Origin: Paraburkholderia edwinii
Lineage (GTDB): Bacteria; Pseudomonadota; Gammaproteobacteria; Burkholderiales; Burkholderiaceae
Assembly (NCBI RefSeq): GCF_019428685.1
Contig: NZ_CP080095.1
Span: forward strand, 1,488,001 to 1,552,000
Direction: 5' to 3'
Length of the DNA: 64,000 bases
The notes beneath the pieces were generated by a model. The model worked only from the letters and a program-made list of their open reading frames with translations, did no database searches and had not been told where the DNA came from. Every line of letters starts with the position of its first letter. The stretch's first letter is position 1. Below, one piece after another: positions 37,112 to 45,842 of this stretch. The translations under genes were made by a program, and so were the position numbers.

Positions 37112-37261
37112 ATGAAAATCATTCTTGCCGCTTGCGCGGTCATCGCCGTGCTGTCGTGCGCCGCTTGCGCGCAAGGCGGTGCGAGCACGCCGGTCGGCTC
37201 GTCCGGCAGCAGTATCGAGATGTACGGCACGATCGACGAAGGTGTGTCGGTACGGAAATAA
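37112..37261 (+). CDS. 49-residue exported peptide, porin N-terminus-like
   Basis: MKIILAACAVIAVLSCAACA is a strong signal sequence with Cys residues that could allow lipidation. The short mature part ends SSIEMYGTIDEGVSVRK. Its SIEMYGTIDEGV resembles the first strand of Burkholderia porins (SSVTLYGVIDAG), but a stop codon follows at once. It may be a small secreted protein conserved in its own right or a porin remnant. An in-frame stop ends it 4 nt before the longer reading frame of the thioesterase gene. Confidence 0.5.
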   Translation: MKIILAACAVIAVLSCAACAQGGASTPVGSSGSSIEMYGTIDEGVSVRK

Positions 37262-37381
37262 TGCGTGCCGCAGTTTGCCGCTCCTGATGCGGGCCCCGGG
37301 CTTGAGGCCTGGTTTGAGGTCCAATTCCCGCCGCGCTCGTATAATCGGCTCCTTTCAATTTTCAGATCGACCGGAGTCAAG

Positions 37382-37888
37382 ATGAGCACCCCTTCCGCCG
37401 CGCCGCTGGATCGTTCGGAGACGACCTTCCGCTTTCTCGCCGAACCGACATCGGTCAACTTCGGCGGCAAGGTGCATGGCGGCGCGCTGATGAAATGGAT
37501 CGACGAAACTGCGTACGCATGCGCCGCGGTCTGGTCGGCGCGCTATTGCGTGACGGTCAGCGTCGGCAATATCCGTTTTCGCCGGCCGATTCATGTCGGC
37601 AACCTCGTCGAACTGCGCGCGCGCGTCGTCGCGACCGGGCGCACGAGCATGCATATCCACGTGTCGGTATGCGCCGGCGATCCGAAGGGCGGCGAGCTGA
37701 TGCAGACCACCGACTGTCTCGTCGTGATGGTCGCCGTCAACGAGAACGGCAATCCGCTGCCGGTGCCGCCTTTCGTACCGGTCACCGACGAGCAGCAGCG
37801 TCTTGCGAAGTACGCGATGGATGTGAAGGCGGCGCTCGACGCGATCGTCGAACTCAAACCCGAAGAGGTCGCGCAGGGAAAAGTTTGA
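37382..37888 (+). CDS. acyl-CoA thioesterase, YciA-like hotdog fold
   Basis: 168 residues, single hotdog domain (about 12-130). Typical segments are FGGKVHGGALMKWIDETAYA (helix with catalytic Asp/Glu region) and RPIHVGNLVELRARVVATGR. It hydrolyses acyl-CoAs; the chain-length preference is not visible. The start at 37382 is an ATG after the run CGGAGTCAAG. It is convergent with fumC. Confidence 0.9.
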   Translation: MSTPSAAPLDRSETTFRFLAEPTSVNFGGKVHGGALMKWIDETAYACAAVWSARYCVTVSVGNIRFRRPIHVGNLVELRARVVATGRTSMHIHVSVCAGDPKGGELMQTTDCLVVMVAVNENGNPLPVPPFVPVTDEQQRLAKYAMDVKAALDAIVELKPEEVAQGKV

Positions 37889-38013
37889 GGTTCAGGCGAG
37901 GCGCCAGCCGGCCTGACGTCCCGCCTCGCATCTGACATCTGACGCAGTGCCGGCAATGCGCGTAAGCCGCGCGCCGGACACTGCGTTGCACTCCGGCAGT
38001 GAAGCAATGAAGC

Positions 38014-38038
38014 AGCGAGCCTTGCTAGCCGGCTCGCT
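38014..38038. terminator. stem-loop between the thioesterase gene and fumC
   Basis: 8-bp stem AGCGAGCC (38014-38021) with GGCTCGCT (38031-38038) at the fumC stop codon. There is no T-run on either side, so it is only a possible bidirectional 3' structure. Confidence 0.4.
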
Positions 38039-39438
38039 CAGCCCTTCGTATGGCCGACCATCTCGTGCGGCCGCACCCACTCGTCGAACTGCTGCTCGGT
38101 CAGATGACCGAGCGCAAGCGCGGCGGCCTTCAGTGTCGTGCCGTCCTTGTGCGCCTTCTTCGCGATCTGCGCGGCCTTGTCGTAGCCGATGTGCGGATTG
38201 AGCGCCGTCACGAGCATCAGCGATTCATTGAGCAGCGTATCGATGCGTGCATGATTCGGCTCGATGCCGACCGCGCAGTTATCGTTGAAGCTCAGCGCGC
38301 CGTCCGCGAGCAGGCGGACCGATTGCAGCACGTTGTGCGCGATCATCGGCCGGAACACGTTGAGCTCGAAGTTGCCGCTCGCGCCGCCCACATTCACGGC
38401 GACGTCGTTGCCGAACACCTGGCAGCACAGCATCGTCATCGCTTCGGATTGCGTCGGGTTCACCTTGCCCGGCATGATCGAGCTGCCCGGCTCGTTTTCC
38501 GGAATCGACAGTTCGCCGAGACCGCAGCGCGGGCCGCTGGCAAGCCAGCGGATATCGTTCGCGATCTTCATCAGGCTCGCGGCAACGGTCTTCAATGCGC
38601 CGTGCGCGAACACAAGCGCGTCGGCCGCGGCCATCACCTCGAACTTGTTCGGCGCCGACACGAACGGCAGGCCCGTCAGCTTGCCGATCGTCGCCGCGAC
38701 CTGATCGGCGAATTGCGGATGCGCGTTCAGGCCCGTGCCGACCGCGGTGCCGCCCTGCGCGAGCTGATAGAGGTGCGGTAGCGTCGATTCGACATGACGC
38801 ATGCCCTGATCGAGCTGTGCGACATAGCCCGAGAATTCCTGGCCGAGCGTGAGCGGCGTCGCGTCCTGCAAGTGCGTGCGGCCGATCTTCACGACGTCGG
38901 CGAACGCCTTCGCCTTGCTGTCGAGCGTGTCGCGCAGCGTCTTCAGCGCAGGCAGCAGATGCTTGACGATGCCGACCGCCGCCGCGATATGCATCGCCGT
39001 CGGAAACACGTCGTTCGACGACTGGCCGCGGTTCACATCGTCATTCGGATGCACGAGGCGCGCTTCGCCGCGCTGGCCGCCGAGCAGCTCGCTCGCGCGG
39101 TTCGCGATCACCTCGTTGAGGTTCATATTGGTCTGCGTGCCCGAGCCGGTTTGCCAGACCGCCAGCGGAAATTCACCGGCGTGCTTGCCTTCCATGATTT
39201 CGTCGGCCGCATGGACGATCGCCTTTGCCTTGTTCGCATCGAGCACGCCGAGACCGAGATTGACTTCGGCCGCCGCGCGCTTGATCACCGCGAGCGCATG
39301 GATCAGCTCCGGCGATTGCTTCTCGGTCGAGATCTTGAAGTTCTGCAGCGAGCGCTGCGTCTGCGCACCCCATAGGCGATCGTTCGGCACCGCAATCTCG
39401 CCGAACGTATCGCGTTCCATCCGTACATCTTCGGTCAT
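38038..39438 (-). CDS. fumC: class II fumarate hydratase
   Basis: 466 residues, oxygen-stable fumarase interconverting fumarate and malate. The family signature [13 protein letters not shown] is present, along with the N-terminal [20 protein letters not shown] and [13 protein letters not shown]. Normal length. GGAGTGAAATC precedes the ATG. It stands alone between convergent and co-directional genes with no other TCA gene nearby. Confidence 0.98.
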   Translation of the reverse strand: MTEDVRMERDTFGEIAVPNDRLWGAQTQRSLQNFKISTEKQSPELIHALAVIKRAAAEVNLGLGVLDANKAKAIVHAADEIMEGKHAGEFPLAVWQTGSGTQTNMNLNEVIANRASELLGGQRGEARLVHPNDDVNRGQSSNDVFPTAMHIAAAVGIVKHLLPALKTLRDTLDSKAKAFADVVKIGRTHLQDATPLTLGQEFSGYVAQLDQGMRHVESTLPHLYQLAQGGTAVGTGLNAHPQFADQVAATIGKLTGLPFVSAPNKFEVMAAADALVFAHGALKTVAASLMKIANDIRWLASGPRCGLGELSIPENEPGSSIMPGKVNPTQSEAMTMLCCQVFGNDVAVNVGGASGNFELNVFRPMIAHNVLQSVRLLADGALSFNDNCAVGIEPNHARIDTLLNESLMLVTALNPHIGYDKAAQIAKKAHKDGTTLKAAALALGHLTEQQFDEWVRPHEMVGHTKG

Positions 39439-39489
39439 GATTTCACTCCGCTTGAAGGTTGGACGACGGCGCGCGGCGGGCGCACGGCG

Positions 39490-41214
39490 TCAAAGCTGGT
39501 CGTCGACTGGCAGGAACAAGAATAAACCTGTCAGCACGTTCCGGTAGAAACCGGCGTTCGGGTCCACGTCGTAGGTGACCGTATGGCCGTCTTCCTCGTC
39601 GGTCCAGACGAGGTGATACGGCGTCTCGGGGCCGCGGAAAAAGAAGCGCGACGGATCGGCGAGCGTCACGTGATAGCTCGACTGCGGTCCGGTCACGCGA
39701 TCGAACAGCGTTGCGACCTGTTCCGCGAGCGGCGCGCTGTGAATCACGAGCCCGAGTTCGGTGTTCAGATGCGCGGAGCGCGGGTCGAGATTCATCGAGC
39801 CGATCACGAGCGTCTTGCGATCGAACACCAGTGTTTTCGCGTGCAGACTCGCGCGCGACTGCGAGCCGAACATGCCGGTGCGCGAGCCTTGCTCCTGCAC
39901 AGGCTTGAATTCGTAGAGCTCGACGCCGGCCCTGAGCAGCGGATCGCGATACGGGCTATAGCCCGCTTGCACCGCGACGGCATCGGTGGCGGCAAGCGAA
40001 TTGGTCAGCACCTTCACCTTGACGCCGCGCGCGGTGAGGCCGGCGAGCGCCTTGACGCCCGCGTCGTGCGGCACGAAATACGGCGACGTGATCAACACTT
40101 CCTGCTGCGCCTCGTTGACGAGTTCGGCGATGCGCGCGATCACGGGGCTTTGATACTGGTCCTCCGGCAAGCGGACTTTCGCCGGCGAATCGGCGTTGAA
40201 TTCCGCCGGCGCCCACGTGAGGCCGAGCTCGTCTTTCTGGATTTGCGAGGCGAGCGGTGTCGCGTTCAACGGCTTTGCGTCGTACGGGTCCGCGTTCTGA
40301 TGCCAATGCGCGCGCAATGCGTCGCGCGTCTCATCGAGCTGCTTCGGGTCGAACGTCTGCTTGTTGAGCGCACGCAGCGGATACGCGCTGCTGTCGTTCC
40401 AGTATTCGTCGAAGCTGGTGGAGATCTTTGCGGTGATCGGACCTGCGGCGAGCACATCGATATCGCGGAACTGCAGCGTCGGGCTCGCGCTGAAATACTC
40501 GTCGCCAAGATTACGGCCGCCGACAATCGCAAGCTCGTTGTCCGCGATCATCGCCTTGTTGTGCATGCGCCGCGTGAAGCTGCCGATCTGCGTGAAGAAA
40601 TTTTCGGTGCGCTGATAGAGGCTGCCCTGCGCGCTGCCGAACGGGTTGAACACGCGGATCTCGATGTTCGGATGCGTGTTCAGCGACGCCATGACGTCGT
40701 CGAGATCCTTGAAGTTCAGATCGTCGACCAGCATGCGCACGCGTACGCCGTGGTCCGCTGCATAGAGCGCGGCGGCGAGCAGCAGCTTGCCGGTCGTGTC
40801 CTCGTTGGCGATGTAGTACTGCATGTCGAGCGTTTTCGTCGCGGCGCGCGCGAGCGCGATGCGCATCTGCAGCGCTTCGGTGCCGCTCGATAGCACGCGA
40901 AAGCCCGACTGGCCCGGATGCGCCGCTTCGGGCGCGGCAAGCGCGGCGCCGAGCGGCGTGGACGTCGATTGCGGCATGGCGTGCGAGACCGGCTGGTCGA
41001 ACGACGACGCAGGCGGACGCGTCGCGCAGCCGCTCATCGCAACCGCAGTGGCCGCGGCCGTTGCGGCGATGAACGTGGCACGGGCCAGCGTCAGCGATGT
41101 TGCGCGCGCGAGGCGCAACGTGGAAAGCGTACGAATTACCGGAGCAAGAACGGACAGGACCTGCGATGCGTTGCATGGCGCAACTTTGCGACTTTGACGA
41201 TCGTACGACGGCAC
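39490..41214 (-). CDS. phospholipase D-family lipoprotein (cardiolipin synthase C-like)
   Basis: About 574 residues. Two HKD motifs are intact: HNKAMIADNELAIVGGRNLG and HAKTLVFDRKTLVIGSMNLD. Such proteins make cardiolipin (ClsC type) or cut phospholipids. The N-terminus has a long hydrophobic/Ala region ending in AMSGC, a lipobox, so it is probably anchored to a membrane. The start is GTG at 41214 with GGGAGG 6 nt upstream; earlier in-frame starts lack such a site. The ymdB partner seen with clsC in enterobacteria is absent. Confidence 0.85.
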   Translation of the reverse strand: MPSYDRQSRKVAPCNASQVLSVLAPVIRTLSTLRLARATSLTLARATFIAATAAATAVAMSGCATRPPASSFDQPVSHAMPQSTSTPLGAALAAPEAAHPGQSGFRVLSSGTEALQMRIALARAATKTLDMQYYIANEDTTGKLLLAAALYAADHGVRVRMLVDDLNFKDLDDVMASLNTHPNIEIRVFNPFGSAQGSLYQRTENFFTQIGSFTRRMHNKAMIADNELAIVGGRNLGDEYFSASPTLQFRDIDVLAAGPITAKISTSFDEYWNDSSAYPLRALNKQTFDPKQLDETRDALRAHWHQNADPYDAKPLNATPLASQIQKDELGLTWAPAEFNADSPAKVRLPEDQYQSPVIARIAELVNEAQQEVLITSPYFVPHDAGVKALAGLTARGVKVKVLTNSLAATDAVAVQAGYSPYRDPLLRAGVELYEFKPVQEQGSRTGMFGSQSRASLHAKTLVFDRKTLVIGSMNLDPRSAHLNTELGLVIHSAPLAEQVATLFDRVTGPQSSYHVTLADPSRFFFRGPETPYHLVWTDEEDGHTVTYDVDPNAGFYRNVLTGLFLFLPVDDQL

Positions 41215-41611
41215 GCTCACCCTCCCGGCTTTTTTACTTCGCGCTGACGACTCGCGACGAGGCGTCACGTTGGGAAGGCCATTCTAAGGGGAATCGGCGA
41301 AGTGGGTCGGGAAGATGGCAAGCGTTGTGCAGGCGGTTGAGGCCGGTGCGCGGCGCGGCGCTTTGCGTCGGCGAAGGCGCGGGGGAAGCGTCGATCAAAG
41401 CGTGCGGGAGACGCTTCCGCCATGTCACGGAAAGGCTCGTTGATGTGAACGGCGTTTCGCGAAGGGATGCTTCGCTTAAATGCACACGCGCTTATGACCG
41501 AGCCCGCGTCGTGATTGACGAAGCGCTGTCGCGCGGCAGGCGAGGGTCAAGCGGTGGCGTTGTGCCGCCTGCGTCTCAATTGACACAGGCGTCGGCACCG
41601 GCGTGGTGAAA
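41215..41611. other. 397-bp gap without a recognised gene
   Basis: Between the phospholipase D gene and the BASS-type symporter gene, both on the minus strand. The short open frames here have no family resemblance and no good ribosome sites. Nothing regulatory can be named beyond the GGGAGG ribosome site of the phospholipase gene at its left edge. Confidence 0.4.
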
Positions 41612-42589
41612 TCAGCTACGTTCGCGCTCGAGCGCAGCCGCGCGCCCGGTTTGCATCGTCGTTTGCGATTGATGAGTGCCGCGCGTCGGCCGTCCCGCCC
41701 AGAAGCCCGCGAGCAACGAACCCGAAAGGTTGTGCCACACCGAAAAGAGTGCGCCAGGCAGCGCCGCGATCGGTGCGAAATACAGTTTGCCGAGCGTCGC
41801 CGCAAGACCGGAGTTCTGCATGCCCACTTCGATCGCAAGCGTGCGGCAAACCGCTTCGTCGAAGCCGAGCAGGCGACCGCCCCAGTAACCGCCGAGCAGA
41901 CCGATGCCGTTGTGCAGCACCACGCCGAGCGCAACCGTGAGACCCACCGACGCGATGCTCGGCTGCGTGCCGCCGACCACGGCCGCGATGATCAGCAGGA
42001 TCGACACCATCGATATGAGCGGCAGCACCGGCTCGATGCGGCGCACGAGCTTGCCGAACAGGTGATTGACGACAAGGCCGATCACGATCGGCAACGCGAC
42101 GATCTGCAGGATGCTCATCAGCATGCCGCGCACGTCAACGACGATCGACGCATCGACGTAAAGGCGCGTGAGCAGCGGCGTCGCGAACACGCCGACGAGT
42201 GTCGACAACGCGCTGATCGTGACCGACAACGCGACGTCGCCGCGCGCGAGATAGATCATCACGTTCGATGCGGTGCCGCTCGCGACGCTGCCGACCAGCA
42301 CCATGCCCGCGGTCAGATCGGGCGGCATGAGCAGCATCTTCGCGATTGCCCATGCGGCCAGCGGCATCACGAGATAGTGCAGCACGATGCCGGCAACGAC
42401 GGGCGCGGGCCGCGTGAAGACGCGCTGAAAATCGGCGACCGACAGCGTGACGCCCATCGACAGCATGATCAGCGTGAGCAGCGCGGTGACGTGCGGCGCA
42501 ATGCCGGCGACCGAAGCGGGCGCGAAGTACGCCGCGAGCGAGACCAGCACGGCCCACAGTGGAAAGAGACGGGTAACGCGGGAAAGCAT
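41612..42589 (-). CDS. BASS-type (bile acid:sodium symporter family) transporter
   Basis: 325 residues, about nine membrane helices. Family segments are [20 protein letters not shown], the helix-break region [20 protein letters not shown], and [20 protein letters not shown]. Bacterial members move pantoate, pyruvate or other organic acids with sodium; the substrate is not predictable here. The ATG at 42589 gives [12 protein letters not shown]. The frame is open further upstream, but that stretch lies inside the neighbouring MATE gene. Confidence 0.9.
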   Translation of the reverse strand: MLSRVTRLFPLWAVLVSLAAYFAPASVAGIAPHVTALLTLIMLSMGVTLSVADFQRVFTRPAPVVAGIVLHYLVMPLAAWAIAKMLLMPPDLTAGMVLVGSVASGTASNVMIYLARGDVALSVTISALSTLVGVFATPLLTRLYVDASIVVDVRGMLMSILQIVALPIVIGLVVNHLFGKLVRRIEPVLPLISMVSILLIIAAVVGGTQPSIASVGLTVALGVVLHNGIGLLGGYWGGRLLGFDEAVCRTLAIEVGMQNSGLAATLGKLYFAPIAALPGALFSVWHNLSGSLLAGFWAGRPTRGTHQSQTTMQTGRAAALERERS

Positions 42590-42666
42590 CGAGGCGGTCC
42601 TGTTGTTATCGGTGTGTGCGGTGGTGATGTGCTCGCGTTGACAAAACGCGAGCGCGGTTGTGGTTA

Positions 42667-44058
42667 CTACGCCTGCACGGCCGCGACATGCCGCGCGCTT
42701 ATGCGGTGAAAACGCAACGTCATCAGGATTGCGACGCTCGCAAGCCCTGCGGCGAGTCCCCACCACAGGCCGCGCGCGCCGAAGCCGAAGTGAAACGCGA
42801 GCACGTATCCGGTCGGAAAGCCGATGCCCCAGTAGCCGAAGGTCGCGGCGAGCATCGGCACGCGCGTGTCCTTGAGTCCGCGCAGGGCGCCGGATCCGAC
42901 CGTCTGCATGCCGTCGACAATCTGGAAAATCGCCGCGACGCCGAGCAGCGAACTCGCGAGCGCGACCGTGTGCGCATTCGAAGGATCGTCGAGATGCAGA
43001 TAGAGGCCGACGATCCAGTGCGGTGCGGTCACCATCACGAGCCCCGATAGCGACATGAAGCCGACGCCGAGCCCGAGCGCGACGAAACCCGCATGGCGCG
43101 CGGCGAGCGGCACGCCCGCGCCGGACCAGTAGCCGACGCGCACATTCGCGGCCTGGCCGATCGCGAGCGGCACCATGAAGGCCACCGACGCGACGTTGAG
43201 CGCGATCTGATGCGCGGCGAGCTGCGCTTCGCCGAACAGACCCACCATCAGGCCCGTCGCGAGAAATAGCAGCGATTCGACGCCGTACGTGATCGCAACC
43301 GGCCAGCCGATGCCGAACAGCTCGCCCATCAGCGGCACGTTGGGCCGCGCCGCGCTCACGAAGTGACGATAGCGCGGCCGCAGATGCAGCAGCGCCATCA
43401 GCATCAGCGCGGACAGCCAGACAGTGATCGTCGTCGCGACGGCCGAACCAAGAAAGCCCAGACGCGGCAGGTGATACGCGCCGTGAATCAGTCCGTAGTT
43501 GAGAAAGCCGTTGAACACCACGCTGCCGACCGAGACCCACAGCAGACGCTTCGCCGCGCCGATCGCCGGCAGGAACGAGCGCATGAGCCCGACGCCGATC
43601 AGACTCGCGGGCGCGCCCCAGCGCAGCACCGCGCAGTACTCGCCGATGTGCTCGGCGAGAACGGCCGGCTCGCCGAACGCTTTGAGGATCGGCGCCGCGA
43701 ACGACAGCAGCACGAAGGCGGGAACGGCAAGCAGGATGGAGAGCACGAAGCCGGTCCAGTAGATATGCGGCACCCGTTCGTCCGCCTGCGCGCCGCGCGC
43801 GTGCGAGACGCTGACGCTAACCGACGTCAGCACACCCTGCAGCAGCGTGACGACGACGAAGAACAGGTTCGCGCCGAGGCCTCCCGCCGCGAGCGCATCG
43901 GGGCCGAGCGAGCCGAGCAGCACCGTGTCGGTGACGCTCATCGCCATCTGCGACAGCTGCGCGATCGCGAGCGGCGCGGCGAGGCGCGCGGTATCGGCGG
44001 CATGGCGCGTGAGCGACGGCGGCCCGGCAAGCGGGCGCGAGAGACCGGATTGGGACAT
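42667..44058 (-). CDS. MATE-family multidrug exporter (NorM-like)
   Basis: 463 residues with about 12 membrane helices in two homologous halves. The first half begins [25 protein letters not shown], the usual NorM-like start, and the second contains [20 protein letters not shown]. It exports cationic drugs by sodium or proton antiport. The start [14 protein letters not shown] at 44058 is preferred over an upstream in-frame ATG at 44103. The symporter gene follows after 77 nt on the same strand. Confidence 0.93.
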   Translation of the reverse strand: MSQSGLSRPLAGPPSLTRHAADTARLAAPLAIAQLSQMAMSVTDTVLLGSLGPDALAAGGLGANLFFVVVTLLQGVLTSVSVSVSHARGAQADERVPHIYWTGFVLSILLAVPAFVLLSFAAPILKAFGEPAVLAEHIGEYCAVLRWGAPASLIGVGLMRSFLPAIGAAKRLLWVSVGSVVFNGFLNYGLIHGAYHLPRLGFLGSAVATTITVWLSALMLMALLHLRPRYRHFVSAARPNVPLMGELFGIGWPVAITYGVESLLFLATGLMVGLFGEAQLAAHQIALNVASVAFMVPLAIGQAANVRVGYWSGAGVPLAARHAGFVALGLGVGFMSLSGLVMVTAPHWIVGLYLHLDDPSNAHTVALASSLLGVAAIFQIVDGMQTVGSGALRGLKDTRVPMLAATFGYWGIGFPTGYVLAFHFGFGARGLWWGLAAGLASVAILMTLRFHRISARHVAAVQA

Positions 44059-44198
44059 GACGGCAGAGGGGGCGCGGCACCGAATGCGCGGCGCGCGCCG
44101 CATGTAATGTTTTTGTTAAAGCGAACAGCTTATTGCGTCGCGCGGCGGCTGTCGATCAGCACGCACGTTGGTGATGCGAAATTTTAGCGATGCTGCGC

Positions 44199-44417
44199 TC
44201 ACGCTTCATGGACAGCGATGCGCGTATCGCCGAGCAGCACGACCTGACCCGCGCGGATCTTGCACGTTTTGCGCAGTTCGAGCTGGTCGTCCACTTTCAC
44301 GGCGCCCGATGCGACGAGCGCTTTCGCGGAGCCGCCGCTGTCCGCGAGACCCGTGAGCTTCAGCAGGTTGTGCAGTTCGACGTAGTCGCCGGTCAGCGTG
44401 AAATCGAGGTTGGGCAT
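44199..44417 (-). CDS. S4-domain RNA-binding protein (YbcJ-like)
   Basis: 72 residues, single S4 domain: FTLTGDYVELHNLLKLTGLA then SGGSAKALVASGAVKVDDQL. YbcJ-type proteins are small RNA-binding proteins of unclear role. I start at MPNLDFTLTGDY (44417). The upstream in-frame extension to 44519 is not conserved in character. Confidence 0.88.
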   Translation of the reverse strand: MPNLDFTLTGDYVELHNLLKLTGLADSGGSAKALVASGAVKVDDQLELRKTCKIRAGQVVLLGDTRIAVHEA

Positions 44418-44757
44418 GGCGGTTGCGAAAAAGGACGACGCATGTCGTCGCGAGACGACGCGGTCGATCAGGAAAAGGTCAGGAAAAGGATTCGCATCAT
44501 AAGCGAAAGCGTAGGGCACGTCGCCCTGTTGCGGAAAGCGTGTGCGAATTCGTTCCGCGGATCGAAGACGCGATCGCGACCGGATGTTATGCAGTTGTCA
44601 GAAAATGAAACCGTCAGTAACAACCGCGTTTGATCATGAACTTCACTCAGAAAAACGCTGTCGGTAGGAAAGCCTGCTGCGTTTTGTATCGGGCTAAACA
44701 AAGGCCGAATGCGCGCTATGCGTGACATCCGGCTGACAACCTTCAGAGAGGATCGCC
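44418..44757. other. 340-bp divergent intergenic region
   Basis: It lies between the S4-domain gene and the exported Pro/Ala-rich protein gene. The right half (about 44560-44700) is more AT-rich than its surroundings and presumably contains the plus-strand promoter. No clear -35/-10 pair or gene can be supported. Confidence 0.35.
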
Positions 44758-45282
44758 ATGACCCAGCTTCGTTCGCTGCTGATCGGCAGCTCCATCGCCG
44801 CGCTGGCCACGACCGCCGCCGTCGCGCAGACCTCCAATCCGGGCAACCAGGCCAACCGCGTCTATCAGGTGCCCGCGGCGCCGCAAGTGCCCGACCCGCA
44901 AGCGGGACAGGTCGCGCAGCAGAGCGCACCGGCCACTATGGCGCCGAATGCGCCCGCTGGCACGCCGCCGAATGCGCCTGCCACGGCGCCCGCCGCGCAA
45001 GGCGTGCAAATGCCCGCGCCGGCGCCTGCCGGCACGCCGCCGAGGCAGACCCTGACCGCGCCCACGCCGCCCGATCCGCTCGTGCAGAAGCGCGACGCCG
45101 ACGCACGGGCCAACGCCGAATATCGCGATGCGAAAAAGGCGTCGAAGGCGCAGTACAAGGAGCAGGTGAAGAACGCAAAGATCAACCGCGAGGCGGATCG
45201 GCGGGGCGCCGCTAACCAGTTGAAGATGGATTCGCAGTCGGGCAACGGCACGCAGGTGCCGGATGACGAGACCAAACATTGA
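44758..45282 (+). CDS. exported Pro/Ala-rich protein with charged C-terminus
   Basis: 174 residues. Signal peptide (1-23, ending AAVAQ). A Pro/Ala/Gln-rich central region (about 25-105, repeats of APNAPAGTPP type) is followed by a Lys/Asp/Arg-rich helical segment (about 108-150, RDADARANAEYRDAKKASKA). No family is recognised. GAGAGGATCGCC precedes the ATG. Together with the next small gene it looks like a pair of periplasmic charged proteins. Confidence 0.65.
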   Translation: MTQLRSLLIGSSIAALATTAAVAQTSNPGNQANRVYQVPAAPQVPDPQAGQVAQQSAPATMAPNAPAGTPPNAPATAPAAQGVQMPAPAPAGTPPRQTLTAPTPPDPLVQKRDADARANAEYRDAKKASKAQYKEQVKNAKINREADRRGAANQLKMDSQSGNGTQVPDDETKH

Positions 45283-45370
45283 TCGAGGCGCTGAACGAAG
45301 GGTTAGCTGAAGGGCTCAATGAGGCGCTAACCGTACTTACCGATCACTTTGACTGAAGGAGGGAGAGCAA

Positions 45371-45631
45371 ATGACTAAATCGACGAACCGGTTGCTTGCC
45401 GCACTGATCGCGGGCAGCGTGTCGACGTTCGCGTTCGCGCAGACGTCGCACGATCCGGCTACCGAACCGATGACGCACGCCGATAACAAGGCGGCGAAGG
45501 AACAGGCGAAGGCCAACAAGAAGGCCGCGGTCGCGCAGGCGAAGGCGGACCGGGAGAAGGCCGATGCGCAGTCGGATGCCGATAAGGCTGCGGCCGATGC
45601 GCGGGTAAAGGACGCGAAGAAGCAGGAGTAA
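45371..45631 (+). CDS. small exported Lys/Ala/Asp-rich helical protein
   Basis: 86 residues. Signal peptide (1-24, ending FAFAQ). The rest is a highly charged helix or coiled coil of KAxKEQAKANKKAAVAQAK type. Preceded by AAGGAGGGAG, a very strong ribosome site. It resembles small periplasmic Ala/Lys-rich proteins common in Burkholderiaceae. Function unknown; 88 nt after the previous exported protein and similar to its C-terminal region in composition. Confidence 0.65.
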   Translation: MTKSTNRLLAALIAGSVSTFAFAQTSHDPATEPMTHADNKAAKEQAKANKKAAVAQAKADREKADAQSDADKAAADARVKDAKKQE

Positions 45632-45788
45632 GCGGTGATGGTCCGCGGCCGTGTGCAGAAGGCCATAACGCTGCGGCGGCTGCACCATTGACCGGGCACG
45701 GGCGGTGGCGGGCTGCAGGTCCGGCATGCGTCGGCGAACGTTGCATCGCTTGTCCGCCCGTGCCGAAAAAAGGGCGCTTGTCGGCGCA

Positions 45789-45808
45789 CATTGTATGGAT
45801 ATACAGTA
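45789..45808 (+). promoter_or_regulatory. LexA-type SOS box upstream of the UvrD-like helicase
   Basis: CATTGTATGGATATACAGTA matches the consensus TACTG(TA)5CAGTA at 16 of 20 positions, with a perfect right half (ATATACAGTA) and TTG in place of CTG in the left half. It ends 34 nt before the proposed helicase start. Confidence 0.65.
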
Positions 45809-45842
45809 TGCGTCGCCCTGACTCCCATTCCGTTCGCACGCC

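Noticed and set aside
41234..41485. 83-codon minus-strand open frame in the 397-bp gap
   Set aside because: No family resemblance, no ribosome site and unremarkable composition. Probably non-coding.
42590..43540. Upstream extension of the symporter frame
   Set aside because: It lies inside the MATE gene in another frame and has no membrane-protein character; the symporter starts at 42589.
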